A DNA stretch of 6,702 bases, taken from positions 1 through 6,702 of the forward strand of contig JAIXYA010000191.1 in assembly GCA_027490485.1 (NCBI GenBank). The letters are read 5' to 3'. This document shows, one piece after another, positions 1 through 5,581 of the stretch (its first letter is position 1; each line of letters begins with the position of its first letter). The notes under the pieces were generated by a model that ran no database searches, was not told the origin of the DNA, and saw only the letters and a program-made list of their open reading frames with translations. A program made the position numbers and the translations under genes. This DNA comes from Comamonadaceae bacterium. Lineage in GTDB: Bacteria; Pseudomonadota; Gammaproteobacteria; Burkholderiales; Burkholderiaceae_C.

Positions 1-1203
1 ATCCGCGTCTCGCTTGGCCATGTCGCCCACGGACACCCAAGCGCCTGCAAAGGCTTCAGCGGTTTTTTGCGGTGCTTGCCAATAGCCCTCAAATGCATAA
101 GGCGTGCAGGAAAACAATTCACCCACTTCGCCATCGGGCACTTCTTGTCTGTTTTCATCCAGCAATTTGATGGGTCCACTGCCCGCCCACTCACGTCCCA
201 CCGAGCCCAATTTGGTGAGTTGGTCTTCGGGGCGAAGCAAAGTCACCCAACCGGCTTCGGTGGAGCCATACAACTCATACAGGCTACCGTTTTCAAACAA
301 GGCCATGATGTCGCGCTTTAAACGCTCGCTCGCAGGTGCCGAGGAAATCAATAAGCGGGCCACATTGGCCAAGGCATATCGAGCCTTGACCTCGGCTGCC
401 AGGCCAAGCACCATGATGTAGTGCGTAGGCACCAAGGAAGTGAAAGTGATGTTGTGCTGCGCCAAGTTTTTCAGCAGGCCTTCGGGGTTGAAACTGATGC
501 TGTCATCGATGACGACACAGGCGCCTAGATGGATGAAGGTGTTGGCGAAATACAAGGAATTGGCATGACACAAGGGCATCACCAACAAGCCTTTGTCTTG
601 GCGGGTGAAGCCCATTTCCATGGCTGTGGCGTAGGCAATCAAGGTGCTGGCCTCATGACTACGCAATGCACCCTTGGGTTTACCAGTGGTTCCTGAGGTG
701 TACATCAGCGCACAGACGTCTTGGGGACTGACGTCAGGCCATTCTGAGTGGGCCCAAGGTGTGTTCACCAGCTCTTCATAGGCCAGCCAACCTGCCGCTG
801 GTGCTCCACCAAACACCACGCACGCCTTCAAGGGCAGTTGATAACGCACTTCTTCAATGAGCGGGAACAGATCATGGCCGGCAATGACTGCGGTTGCCTG
901 TGCATCTTGCATGATGTAGAGCAACTCTGGCGCGGTCAGGCGGAAATTCATGGGAACCGCCACCAAACCAGCACGGGCCAATGCCACATACATCTCCATC
1001 CACTCGATGCTGTTGTAGGCCAGCAAAGCCACGCGCTCACCCGGCTGTAAACCCTTGGCCAACAAGCCTTGCGCCAAGCCACTGGCTCTGTTGTCCCATT
1101 CTTTGAAAGTTAGCGTTCGCTTGGAGTCCAAGGTGCCTGTGGCTTGTGGACGTAAACGCGCATGGCTGCGGACCATGTCAGAGATAGTGAGTGTTCGTCG
1201 CAA
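1..1203 (-). CDS. AMP-dependent acyl-CoA synthetase/ligase (ANL superfamily), C-terminus outside window
   Basis: This predicted enzyme activates a carboxylic acid through an acyl-AMP intermediate and transfers the acyl group to CoA in the cytoplasm. The reverse strand stays open for 401 codons to the window edge. From the TTG start at 1203, the ATP/AMP-binding motif YTSGTTGKPKG lies at residues 168-178, the YGSTEAGW motif (A5) at about 312-319, and the hinge-proximal GD of SVGD at 393-394. The mobile C-terminal domain with the catalytic lysine lies beyond the window; family members usually have 500-550 residues. The start is uncertain. TTG at 1203 has an AAGGA 9 nt upstream and begins just before the usual family N-terminus (RTLTISDMV). 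GTG at 1263 and ATG at 1176 are alternatives, and the frame is open upstream to a TAA near 1330. The gene is divergent from the ThDP enzyme, which suggests a shared pathway. The substrate is not readable; medium- or branched-chain acids and 2-hydroxy acids are possible. Confidence 0.9.
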   Translation of the reverse strand, partial: MRRTLTISDMVRSHARLRPQATGTLDSKRTLTFKEWDNRASGLAQGLLAKGLQPGERVALLAYNSIEWMEMYVALARAGLVAVPMNFRLTAPELLYIMQDAQATAVIAGHDLFPLIEEVRYQLPLKACVVFGGAPAAGWLAYEELVNTPWAHSEWPDVSPQDVCALMYTSGTTGKPKGALRSHEASTLIAYATAMEMGFTRQDKGLLVMPLCHANSLYFANTFIHLGACVVIDDSISFNPEGLLKNLAQHNITFTSLVPTHYIMVLGLAAEVKARYALANVARLLISSAPASERLKRDIMALFENGSLYELYGSTEAGWVTLLRPEDQLTKLGSVGREWAGSGPIKLLDENRQEVPDGEVGELFSCTPYAFEGYWQAPQKTAEAFAGAWVSVGDMAKRDAD

Positions 1204-1212
1204 GGGTAGGTA

Positions 1213-1217
1213 TCCTT
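1213..1217 (-). promoter_or_regulatory. Ribosome binding site supporting the TTG start of the acyl-CoA ligase
   Basis: AAGGA on the minus strand lies 9 nt before the in-frame TTG at 1203. No comparable Shine-Dalgarno sequence precedes GTG 1263, and using ATG 1176 would remove conserved N-terminal residues. The minus-strand -10-like TATACT at 1269-1264 would place the transcript start near 1257, leaving a leader of about 54 nt. That fits the TTG start but not GTG 1263. Confidence 0.45.
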
Positions 1218-1263
1218 CAAAATCTGGCAGGGTTTTCGCGTGTTTCAAGACTTTCAAGTCCAC

Positions 1264-1271
1264 AGTATAGT
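1264..1271. promoter_or_regulatory. Overlapping divergent -10-like elements between the ligase and ThDP enzyme genes
   Basis: The plus strand carries TATAGT at 1266-1271, a 5/6 match to the sigma-70 -10 hexamer that would start transcription near 1279 toward the ThDP enzyme. The minus strand carries TATACT at 1269-1264, also 5/6, reading toward the ligase. Neither has a good -35 at 16-18 bp: the plus-strand candidate around 1243-1249 is TTTCAAG. The promoters may therefore be weak or need activation. Both -10 elements abut or overlap the 20-bp palindrome at 1270-1289. Confidence 0.4.
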
Positions 1272-1289
1272 ATTCTGAATTCAGAATAC
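1270..1289. promoter_or_regulatory. Perfect 20-bp palindrome, candidate operator of the adjacent GntR regulator
   Basis: GTATTCTGAATTCAGAATAC reads identically on both strands over 20 bases with no mismatch and no spacer. It sits in the middle of the divergent intergenic region, next to the -10-like elements of both promoters. That is where a dimeric repressor would block both directions. The dimeric GntR/FCD regulator encoded just downstream of the ThDP gene is the obvious candidate ligand. A further half-site core, ATTCAG, recurs at 1290-1295, exactly 11 bp after the copy at 1279-1284. The palindrome is directly seen; its role as operator is inferred. Confidence 0.65.
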
Positions 1290-1331
1290 ATTCAGCGTTT
1301 TCCCTCAATTTTGTCCGCTCAAAGGAAATTT

Positions 1332-3068
1332 ATGCAAGCAGCTTCTGCGGTTGAACAATCAGTGGCCGATGTGATCGCACGTTTTTTGGTCAGCCAAGGC
1401 GTCAAGCGGGTCTATGGTTTGTGCGGCGGTCACATCATGCCTATTTGGATGCGCTTGGACGCCCATGGCATTCGCCTGATTGATGTACGCGATGAACGTG
1501 CCGCTGTTTACATGGCCCATGCAGAAGCCGAATTGACCAACGGTTTGGGGGTGGCACTGGTGACTGCAGGCCCAGGCGTCACCAACGCCATCACTGGCAT
1601 TGCCAATGCGCATGTGGCCCGTGCCAGTGTGTTGGTGCTCTCAGGCACCTCCCCTACGGCGCAAGAAAACCGAGGTGGCTTGCAAGACATCGACCATACC
1701 GCCATGGTCAGCTCCATCACACGCTATGCACGCACTGTGCGCCACCCTGCCTTGGTATTGCAAGAGTTGAACGAAGCGGTTTCACGTGCTTTGGGACATG
1801 GGGCTGACAGCGGGCCTGTCTATTTGGACTTTCCTGTGGACACTTTGCGTAGCGGGGTTGCGCAAGCTGTGCAGATGCCCGAGTTTTTTCTCCAACATGA
1901 AGCGCCGATCAGCTCCCCCTCACCGCAAAGTGTGAAGGCTGCCGTTGAATTGCTTTGGAATGCCAAACGGCCCTTGTTCATCTCCGGCAGAGGCGCTCGC
2001 AAGGCCGGTCCTGCTTTGCAACATCTGCTCAGCCTGTTGGGGGCGGTTTATTTAGACACCGGTGAAAGCAAAGGCTTGGTGCCTGAGGACCACCCCAGTG
2101 TGGTGGCAGCCATGCGCGGCCAAGTGATGAGTCAGGCTGATGTGGTCATCACGCTGGGCCGAAAACTGGATTTCCAATTGGCTTATGGCTCGCCTGCTGT
2201 GTTTGGGGACGCCCAGTTTTTGCGTCTTGCAGACAATGCGGCCGAGTTGCGTGACAACCGGCGCGGCGCAGTGGAGTTGTTGGCCGACGTGAACCAATCC
2301 TTGCTGGCCATCATCGAGGCAGGCAAAGGCCGTCAAGCGGCCACTGACAAGGCTTGGGCGGCAGGCTTGCGAGAACAGCATTTGGCGCGTGCCGACAAAT
2401 TGCAGCAAAGCATGCGCCAAGCACCTGCAGGCTCTGACGGCTTGATGCACCCCAACCGCTTGTTGTCTGCCCTGCGCGACGCTTTGCCAGCCAACAGCGT
2501 GGTGGTGGCCGATGGCGGGGACTTTTTGTCCTTCACACGCGTGGGCTTGCCAGCCTCCACCTACCTCGACCCTGGCTCATTGGGCTGCATAGGCGTGGGG
2601 ACGCCATTTGGGGTGGCGGCCAGTTTGGTACATCCCGACAAAACCGTGGTCGTCGCCACAGGCGATGGTGCATTTGGCTTTAATGCCATGGAAATAGACA
2701 CCGCGGTACGCCACCAAGCACCTGTGTTGATTGTGGTGGCCAACAACGGCTCTTGGGCGATTGAGGTCCGCGATCAGCAAGAAACCCACGGCAAAGTGGT
2801 GGGCACCCGCCTGCAGTTTTCAGACTACGCTGGCATGGCCAAGAGCTTTGGCATGCATGCCCAAAGGGTGGAGCGGGAAGAAGACTTGGCGCAAGCCATT
2901 CAAGTCGCGATGCAAAACCGCCCCGCCCTGCTGGATGTGCTGGTGACACCTGAGGCCGCCTCATCTGACGCAAAATCGGGTTTGGCATGGGTGCCGGATT
3001 TGCAGGCACTCGCTGCGTGGGATGATGCGGAACGTCAATGGCGCGAAAAGCAATCCTCTGAAAAGTGA
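1332..3068 (+). CDS. Thiamine-diphosphate-dependent enzyme, acetolactate synthase / 2-hydroxyacyl-CoA lyase-like
   Basis: This 578-residue protein has the three-domain architecture of the ThDP family. The N-terminal pyrimidine-binding domain spans about residues 1-170, with the likely cofactor-activating glutamate E55 in DVRDERAAVYMA and TAGPGVTNAITG near 79-90. The central Rossmann-like domain covers about 190-325 and contains ISGRGARKAG near 217. The C-terminal pyrophosphate domain follows, with the Mg-ThDP motif GDG at 444-446 and NN at 471-472. The GDGAFGFNAMEIDT segment resembles oxalyl-CoA decarboxylase and 2-hydroxyacyl-CoA lyase (GDSAFGFSGMEVET, from memory) more than biosynthetic IlvB. 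The tail SGLAWVPDLQAL (549-560) appears to mark a subfamily usually annotated only as ThDP-binding protein. Start ATG 1332 is chosen because AAAGGA (1321-1326) lies 5 nt upstream. An upstream in-frame ATG at 1191 would run through the promoter and palindrome. The divergent CoA ligase suggests a CoA-thioester substrate, but the reaction is unproven. Confidence 0.9.
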   Translation: MQAASAVEQSVADVIARFLVSQGVKRVYGLCGGHIMPIWMRLDAHGIRLIDVRDERAAVYMAHAEAELTNGLGVALVTAGPGVTNAITGIANAHVARASVLVLSGTSPTAQENRGGLQDIDHTAMVSSITRYARTVRHPALVLQELNEAVSRALGHGADSGPVYLDFPVDTLRSGVAQAVQMPEFFLQHEAPISSPSPQSVKAAVELLWNAKRPLFISGRGARKAGPALQHLLSLLGAVYLDTGESKGLVPEDHPSVVAAMRGQVMSQADVVITLGRKLDFQLAYGSPAVFGDAQFLRLADNAAELRDNRRGAVELLADVNQSLLAIIEAGKGRQAATDKAWAAGLREQHLARADKLQQSMRQAPAGSDGLMHPNRLLSALRDALPANSVVVADGGDFLSFTRVGLPASTYLDPGSLGCIGVGTPFGVAASLVHPDKTVVVATGDGAFGFNAMEIDTAVRHQAPVLIVVANNGSWAIEVRDQQETHGKVVGTRLQFSDYAGMAKSFGMHAQRVEREEDLAQAIQVAMQNRPALLDVLVTPEAASSDAKSGLAWVPDLQALAAWDDAERQWREKQSSEK

Positions 3069-3075
3069 CCAGAAC

Positions 3076-3081
3076 AAAAGG
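3076..3081 (+). promoter_or_regulatory. Ribosome binding site supporting the GTG start of gntR
   Basis: AAAAGG lies 6 nt before GTG 3088, within the short gap after the ThDP gene stop codon. It supports GTG 3088 over the in-frame ATGs at 3022 and 3025. Those would overlap the ThDP gene by more than 40 bases and add a non-conserved N-terminal extension. Confidence 0.5.
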
Positions 3082-3087
3082 TGTCTT

Positions 3088-3744
3088 GTGAAAATTTTGT
3101 CCGTCCAACCCAACCTTGTCGAGCAGGTACATGAAGCCATTTTGTTAGAGATTTCCTCTGGCAAATTGGCACCAGGCTCGCGCATCATTCAAGAACAAAT
3201 TGCCTCCGAGCTGGGCGTTTCACGCCAACCCGTGCAACAAGCCTTGCTGCTGCTGCGCAACCAAGGGGTGTTAAGCGATGCACCGGGGCGGGGACTGATC
3301 GTGGCGCCTCTGGACCCTGACCATATTCGGCACATGTACGACGTACGTGCGGTCATTGAAGGCTTGGCTTTCAGAAAAGCCGCACTGAACAACGCAGACC
3401 TTGCCAAAAGCGATGGCCCTGCTTTCATCACCAAAGGCCGTGAAGCGGCGCAAACTGGGTCGGTCAGTGAATTGATAGCAGCAGACATGGCGTTCCACCA
3501 CTTTGTGTACTCCCTGTCAGAGAACCTGCTGGTGGCACCCGCCATGGATACCCATTGGACCTATACCCAACGCGTCATGGGTGAAGTGCTGATGCGGGAT
3601 GAAAAACCCCGCGATATTTGGGACCAGCACGAGGCATTACTACAGTGCATCATCAGTGGAGATGGTGAGGCCGCAGAAGCCCATGCGCGTGAACACATCT
3701 TGGCGGCAGCCAACTTCATCATCGAGCGCATTTCAGCGCATTAA
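3088..3744 (+). CDS. GntR-family transcriptional regulator, FCD (FadR/VanR-like) subfamily
   Basis: This 218-residue regulator has a winged helix-turn-helix at about residues 8-75 (PGSRIIQEQIASELGVSRQP, then RGLIVAPL) and an all-helical FCD effector domain at about 80-215. The usual FCD metal-binding positions can be assigned to D133, H137, H181 and H203, so it probably binds a metal and a small carboxylate or CoA-type ligand. In the recognition helix, the arginine usual in SRxPVREAL is replaced by Gln50 (SRQPVQQAL). Length from GTG 3088 is normal for the family. The gene follows the ThDP enzyme by 19 bp and is probably in its operon, so the regulator would control its own transcription through the palindrome at 1270-1289. 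It could act as repressor or activator; the operator position next to the -10 elements favours repression. Confidence 0.92.
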   Translation: MKILSVQPNLVEQVHEAILLEISSGKLAPGSRIIQEQIASELGVSRQPVQQALLLLRNQGVLSDAPGRGLIVAPLDPDHIRHMYDVRAVIEGLAFRKAALNNADLAKSDGPAFITKGREAAQTGSVSELIAADMAFHHFVYSLSENLLVAPAMDTHWTYTQRVMGEVLMRDEKPRDIWDQHEALLQCIISGDGEAAEAHAREHILAAANFIIERISAH

Positions 3745-3748
3745 ACGA

Positions 3749-4540
3749 TTACCAGCTGTTGCGCAGTTCGCGCAGTTTTTGAAACACGGTCTGCGTGTCC
3801 GGTTGCTCGGGCAAATCGGGAAAGCTTTTTCGCAACTCGGCCACCACCTGCTGGCTGCCCAAGCGAAAAAACGTATTCACCTCTTGCTCCACGCTGAGGG
3901 TGGACACGAATGCGTGGTTCACATCTTGGCCGCTCACTTGTGTCAGCAATGCTTGAGCGGCGGTGTTGTCGGGTTCGCGGTTCAAGGTGAAACGCAAATT
4001 GTTTTCAATGTAGTCATGGCCCGGGTAAATCAGGGTGTTGCTGGGTAAGCGGCTCAGTTGCTCGTCAAAGGTTTGAAACAGCGCCTGCACATTGCCACCG
4101 TTGTGGCAATTGCCCGCACCCGCATTGAACAAGGTGTCGCCTGAGAACAAAGCAGGTTGATCGGTATGCGCAAGCAAGCAAATATGGCAATAGGTGTGGC
4201 CGGGGGTGTCCAAGGCTTCCAGCTCCACCGTTTTGCCCACCTTGATGATGTCACCCGCCAACAAGCCGCGAAACACGCCAGGAATAGCCCCTGCCGCTTT
4301 GGCGTGTGCCAGCACTTTGGCACCGGTGGCGTCCACCACTGCTTGGTTACCGCCAATGTGGTCGTGGTGCTCATGGGTGTTGAGTATTTGGGTGATGCTC
4401 CAGCCCTCGTCTTTGGCTACTTTCAAGCATTGGGCGCTGTCCAAAGGGTCTATGGCCAAGGCCTCGCCAGTTTGCGGGCAGGCAACAAGGTAGTTGAAAT
4501 TACGGTAGGCGTTGGCAGTCCAAATTTGTTTGACCAGCAT
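3749..4540 (-). CDS. gloB: Glyoxalase II-like hydroxyacylglutathione hydrolase (metallo-beta-lactamase fold)
   Basis: This cytoplasmic enzyme is predicted to hydrolyse glutathione thioesters such as S-lactoylglutathione, the second step of methylglyoxal detoxification. The protein has 263 residues, the usual size. All binuclear metal ligands are visible: H56, H58, D60 and H61 in THEHHDHIGGN, H115 in DTPGHT, D135 in SGDTLF and H175 in YPGHDY. The glutathione-contact segment differs from canonical enzymes. After GDTLF the sequence reads NAGAGNCHNGGN, whereas the usual form is GCGRxFEGT or GCGKFYEGT. The lysine/arginine and tyrosine/phenylalanine positions are therefore N144 and H146. Y177 of the GHxY motif is retained. 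The start at 4540 has AAGG about 8 nt upstream. The gene converges on gntR and is divergent from the small secreted protein. A paralogous thioesterase with a different substrate remains possible. Confidence 0.88.
   Translation of the reverse strand: MLVKQIWTANAYRNFNYLVACPQTGEALAIDPLDSAQCLKVAKDEGWSITQILNTHEHHDHIGGNQAVVDATGAKVLAHAKAAGAIPGVFRGLLAGDIIKVGKTVELEALDTPGHTYCHICLLAHTDQPALFSGDTLFNAGAGNCHNGGNVQALFQTFDEQLSRLPSNTLIYPGHDYIENNLRFTLNREPDNTAAQALLTQVSGQDVNHAFVSTLSVEQEVNTFFRLGSQQVVAELRKSFPDLPEQPDTQTVFQKLRELRNSW
3758..3780 (+). terminator. Possible intrinsic terminator of the ThDP-gntR operon, inside the 3' end of the convergent gene
   Basis: The stem TGCGC (3760-3764) and GCGCA (3770-3774) encloses a 5-nt loop, can extend by two G-T wobble pairs, and is followed by TTTTT at 3776-3780. 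It starts 14-16 nt after the gntR stop. The stem is short, so efficiency is uncertain. It lies within the last codons of the convergent metallo-hydrolase gene. Confidence 0.4.
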
Positions 4541-4630
4541 GGCAAAGACCTTGGTTGGGGCGGTGTAAGCCTGTGTAAAAGGAAGTGTTCTAAACTGAAA
4601 TCACCCTATGACTGACTTAGCGAGGAAATG

Positions 4631-4873
4631 ATGAAGCAATTAGGGTTGATCTTGGTTTTGTCCATGCATTCTTTGGCTTTCGCCCACTGCCCCGGCCCTG
4701 TCCCCTGCGAAATGAAATACGTGGACAACGCTTTTGGCAAGATCACCAAAACCGGCGCTGAGCTTGAAAAAGCCAAGGCCATGCGCGAAGAGGGCGAGCG
4801 TCTCTTCAAAGAAGGCAAAGAAGACGAAGCTTTGAAGATTTTGAAAGAAGCGAAAAAGCTTTTGCTCAATTGA
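4631..4873 (+). CDS. Small secreted protein with a single TPR-like helical hairpin
   Basis: I do not recognise a named family. The 80-residue product begins with a signal peptide (MKQLGLILVLSMHSLAFA, then HCPGP), so the mature protein of about 62 residues should be periplasmic. Two cysteines, in HCPGPVPCEM, sit just after the predicted cleavage site and could form a disulfide or bind metal. The rest is charged and helical. A segment running from KAKAMREEGERLFKEGKEDE through ALKILKEAKKLL matches the alternating pattern of one TPR repeat, as in co-chaperone scaffolds. ATG 4631 is preferred to ATG 4628 because GAGGA at 4622-4626 lies 4 nt before it and only 1 nt before the other. It is divergent from the glyoxalase II-like gene; a -10-like TGTAAA at 4574-4579 with TTGGTT at 4551-4556 is a weak promoter guess. 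Confidence 0.75.
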   Translation: MKQLGLILVLSMHSLAFAHCPGPVPCEMKYVDNAFGKITKTGAELEKAKAMREEGERLFKEGKEDEALKILKEAKKLLLN

Positions 4874-4887
4874 TTTGAAAGCTTTTG
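4855..4887 (+). repeat. Duplicated AAAGCTTTTG, possible AT-rich hairpin at the end of the small secreted protein gene
   Basis: AAAGCTTTTG occurs at 4855-4864 and again at 4878-4887. The core is self-complementary, so the copies can pair as a 9-bp stem (4854-4862 with 4878-4886) around a 15-nt loop spanning the stop codon. It might act as a weak terminator or 3' processing element, but the stem is AT-rich and no clean T tract follows. Confidence 0.3.
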
Positions 4888-4904
4888 GTCATTTCGATCC
4901 TGGC

Positions 4905-4934
4905 TTGACGCATTCGTATTTCATGGGATACGAT
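4905..4934 (+). promoter_or_regulatory. Toxin-antitoxin promoter with overlapping inverted repeat
   Basis: TTGACG (4905-4910, 5/6 to the -35 consensus) and TACGAT (4929-4934, 4/6 to the -10) are 18 bp apart. The inverted repeat TCGTAT (4914-4919) and ATACGA (4928-4933), with an 8-bp spacer, covers the spacer and most of the -10. This is a typical position for an autoregulatory antitoxin operator. The -10 ends only 5 nt before the toxin ATG, so the transcript would start at or next to the initiation codon. Confidence 0.5.
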
Positions 4935-4939
4935 CTTGC

Positions 4940-5236
4940 ATGTTTCAAATTTGTCAAACTGACGTCTATTCGGTGTGGTTTGCTGGACTACGCGACCGAA
5001 TGGTTCGAGCTCGTATTGACATCCGGATCCGTCGCTTATCACTCGGCAATGCTGGAGATGTCAAACCGGTTGGCGAAGGGGTCTCAGAACTCCGCATAGA
5101 CCACGGACCCGGCAACAGAGTCTATTTCATTCAACGCGGCGAACTTGTCATCCTATTGCTGGCTGGCGGCGACAAGTCCACACAGGACAAAGACATACTC
5201 AAGGCCAAAGATTTAGCAAATGATTTTCAGGAGTAG
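4940..5236 (+). CDS. Type II toxin, RelE/ParE superfamily (COG3657, HigB-like)
   Basis: The 98-residue basic protein has the compact RelE/ParE fold, with an N-terminal helical hairpin (YSVWFAGLRDRMVRARIDIRIRRL) followed by beta strands (ELRIDHGPGNRVYFIQRGEL, then VILLLAGGDKSTQDKDI). The pattern W-AGLRD, GDVKPVGEGVSELRI and GGDKSTQ is diagnostic of the COG3657 addiction-module killer family. Toxins of this superfamily are typically ribosome-dependent mRNA endonucleases; that activity is inferred from the family. A tyrosine usual in GPGYRVYF is asparagine here (GPGNRVYF). The start fits the family's N-terminus (MFxIxQT). No good Shine-Dalgarno sequence precedes ATG 4940, consistent with leaderless initiation and low toxin output. 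The antitoxin gene follows after 3 bp. The reading frame is complete, so the module is probably functional. Confidence 0.9.
   Translation: MFQICQTDVYSVWFAGLRDRMVRARIDIRIRRLSLGNAGDVKPVGEGVSELRIDHGPGNRVYFIQRGELVILLLAGGDKSTQDKDILKAKDLANDFQE
5229..5233 (+). promoter_or_regulatory. Ribosome binding site of the antitoxin, embedded in the end of the toxin gene
   Basis: AGGAG lies within the last codons of the toxin gene and 6 nt before the antitoxin ATG at 5240. This strong site contrasts with the lack of one before the toxin, which would bias translation toward the antitoxin. Confidence 0.6.
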
Positions 5237-5239
5237 AGC

Positions 5240-5545
5240 ATGCCCAAAACGATGACCCGACCATGGGACCCAGCTGAACACTTTGCCACTGATAAGGATA
5301 TGGCTGCCTATTTGGAAGCGGCGCTCCAAGTAGGCGACCCTGCACTGATCGCCGCCGCTCTGGGAGACATCGCTCGTGCCAAGGGAATGAGTCAGATTGC
5401 TCGCGATGCCGGCCTAGGGCGTGAAAGCCTTTACAAAGCGCTTTCAGCAGAGGGCAACCCCGAGTTTGCAACCATCATGAAAGTTATTGAAGTACTCGGC
5501 TTGCAACTCCACGCCTCACCTTCTGGATCTGGGGTAGTCGCCTGA
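5240..5545 (+). CDS. Antitoxin with Cro/CI-type HTH (addiction module antidote protein, HigA-like, COG3636)
   Basis: The 101-residue partner neutralises the upstream toxin and probably represses the operon. The N-terminal part (PWDPAEHFATDKDMAAYLEA) matches the toxin-binding segment of this family. The central and C-terminal part (about residues 47-90: AKGMSQIARDAGLGRESLYK, then ALSAEGNPEFATIMKVIEVLGLQL) is a helix-turn-helix with the family signature GRESLYKALS. The toxin-first order is characteristic of HigBA-type and COG3657/COG3636 pairs. The likely binding site is the inverted repeat at 4914-4933. The gene ends 36 bp from the 3' end of the convergent tRNA-Ser gene. Confidence 0.92.
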   Translation: MPKTMTRPWDPAEHFATDKDMAAYLEAALQVGDPALIAAALGDIARAKGMSQIARDAGLGRESLYKALSAEGNPEFATIMKVIEVLGLQLHASPSGSGVVA

Positions 5546-5581
5546 CCATCACATAGAAAAAAATCGAAGTTAATTGCAAAT

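Noticed and set aside
67..1270. Several plus-strand open frames between 67 and 1270
   Set aside because: They are antisense to the well-supported acyl-CoA ligase and show no family features.
1191..1331. Longer ThDP enzyme starting at ATG 1191
   Set aside because: The extra 47 residues would be encoded by the divergent promoter and the 20-bp palindrome, and are not family-like; ATG 1332 has AAAGGA 5 nt upstream and starts at the usual N-terminus.
1332..3068. Biosynthetic acetolactate synthase large subunit (ilvB)
   Set aside because: No small-subunit gene (ilvH) or ilvC follows; the neighbours are a CoA ligase and a GntR regulator, and the GDG region and C-terminal tail differ from IlvB.
3022..3087. 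GntR start at ATG 3022 or 3025
   Set aside because: It would overlap the ThDP gene and add a non-conserved extension; GTG 3088 has its own ribosome binding site and gives the normal length.
4157..4615. Plus-strand open frame of 152 codons opposite the glyoxalase II-like gene
   Set aside because: The minus-strand frame holds all the metallo-hydrolase motifs; the opposite frame is a shadow.
4875..5099. 74-codon frame overlapping the toxin start
   Set aside because: It overlaps the toxin in another frame, lacks conserved features, and runs through the promoter-like region.
4874..5581. Attachment-site duplication of the tRNA-Ser 3' end flanking the toxin-antitoxin operon
   Set aside because: By eye I found no second copy of the tRNA 3' sequence in 4540-5581 and no integrase gene.
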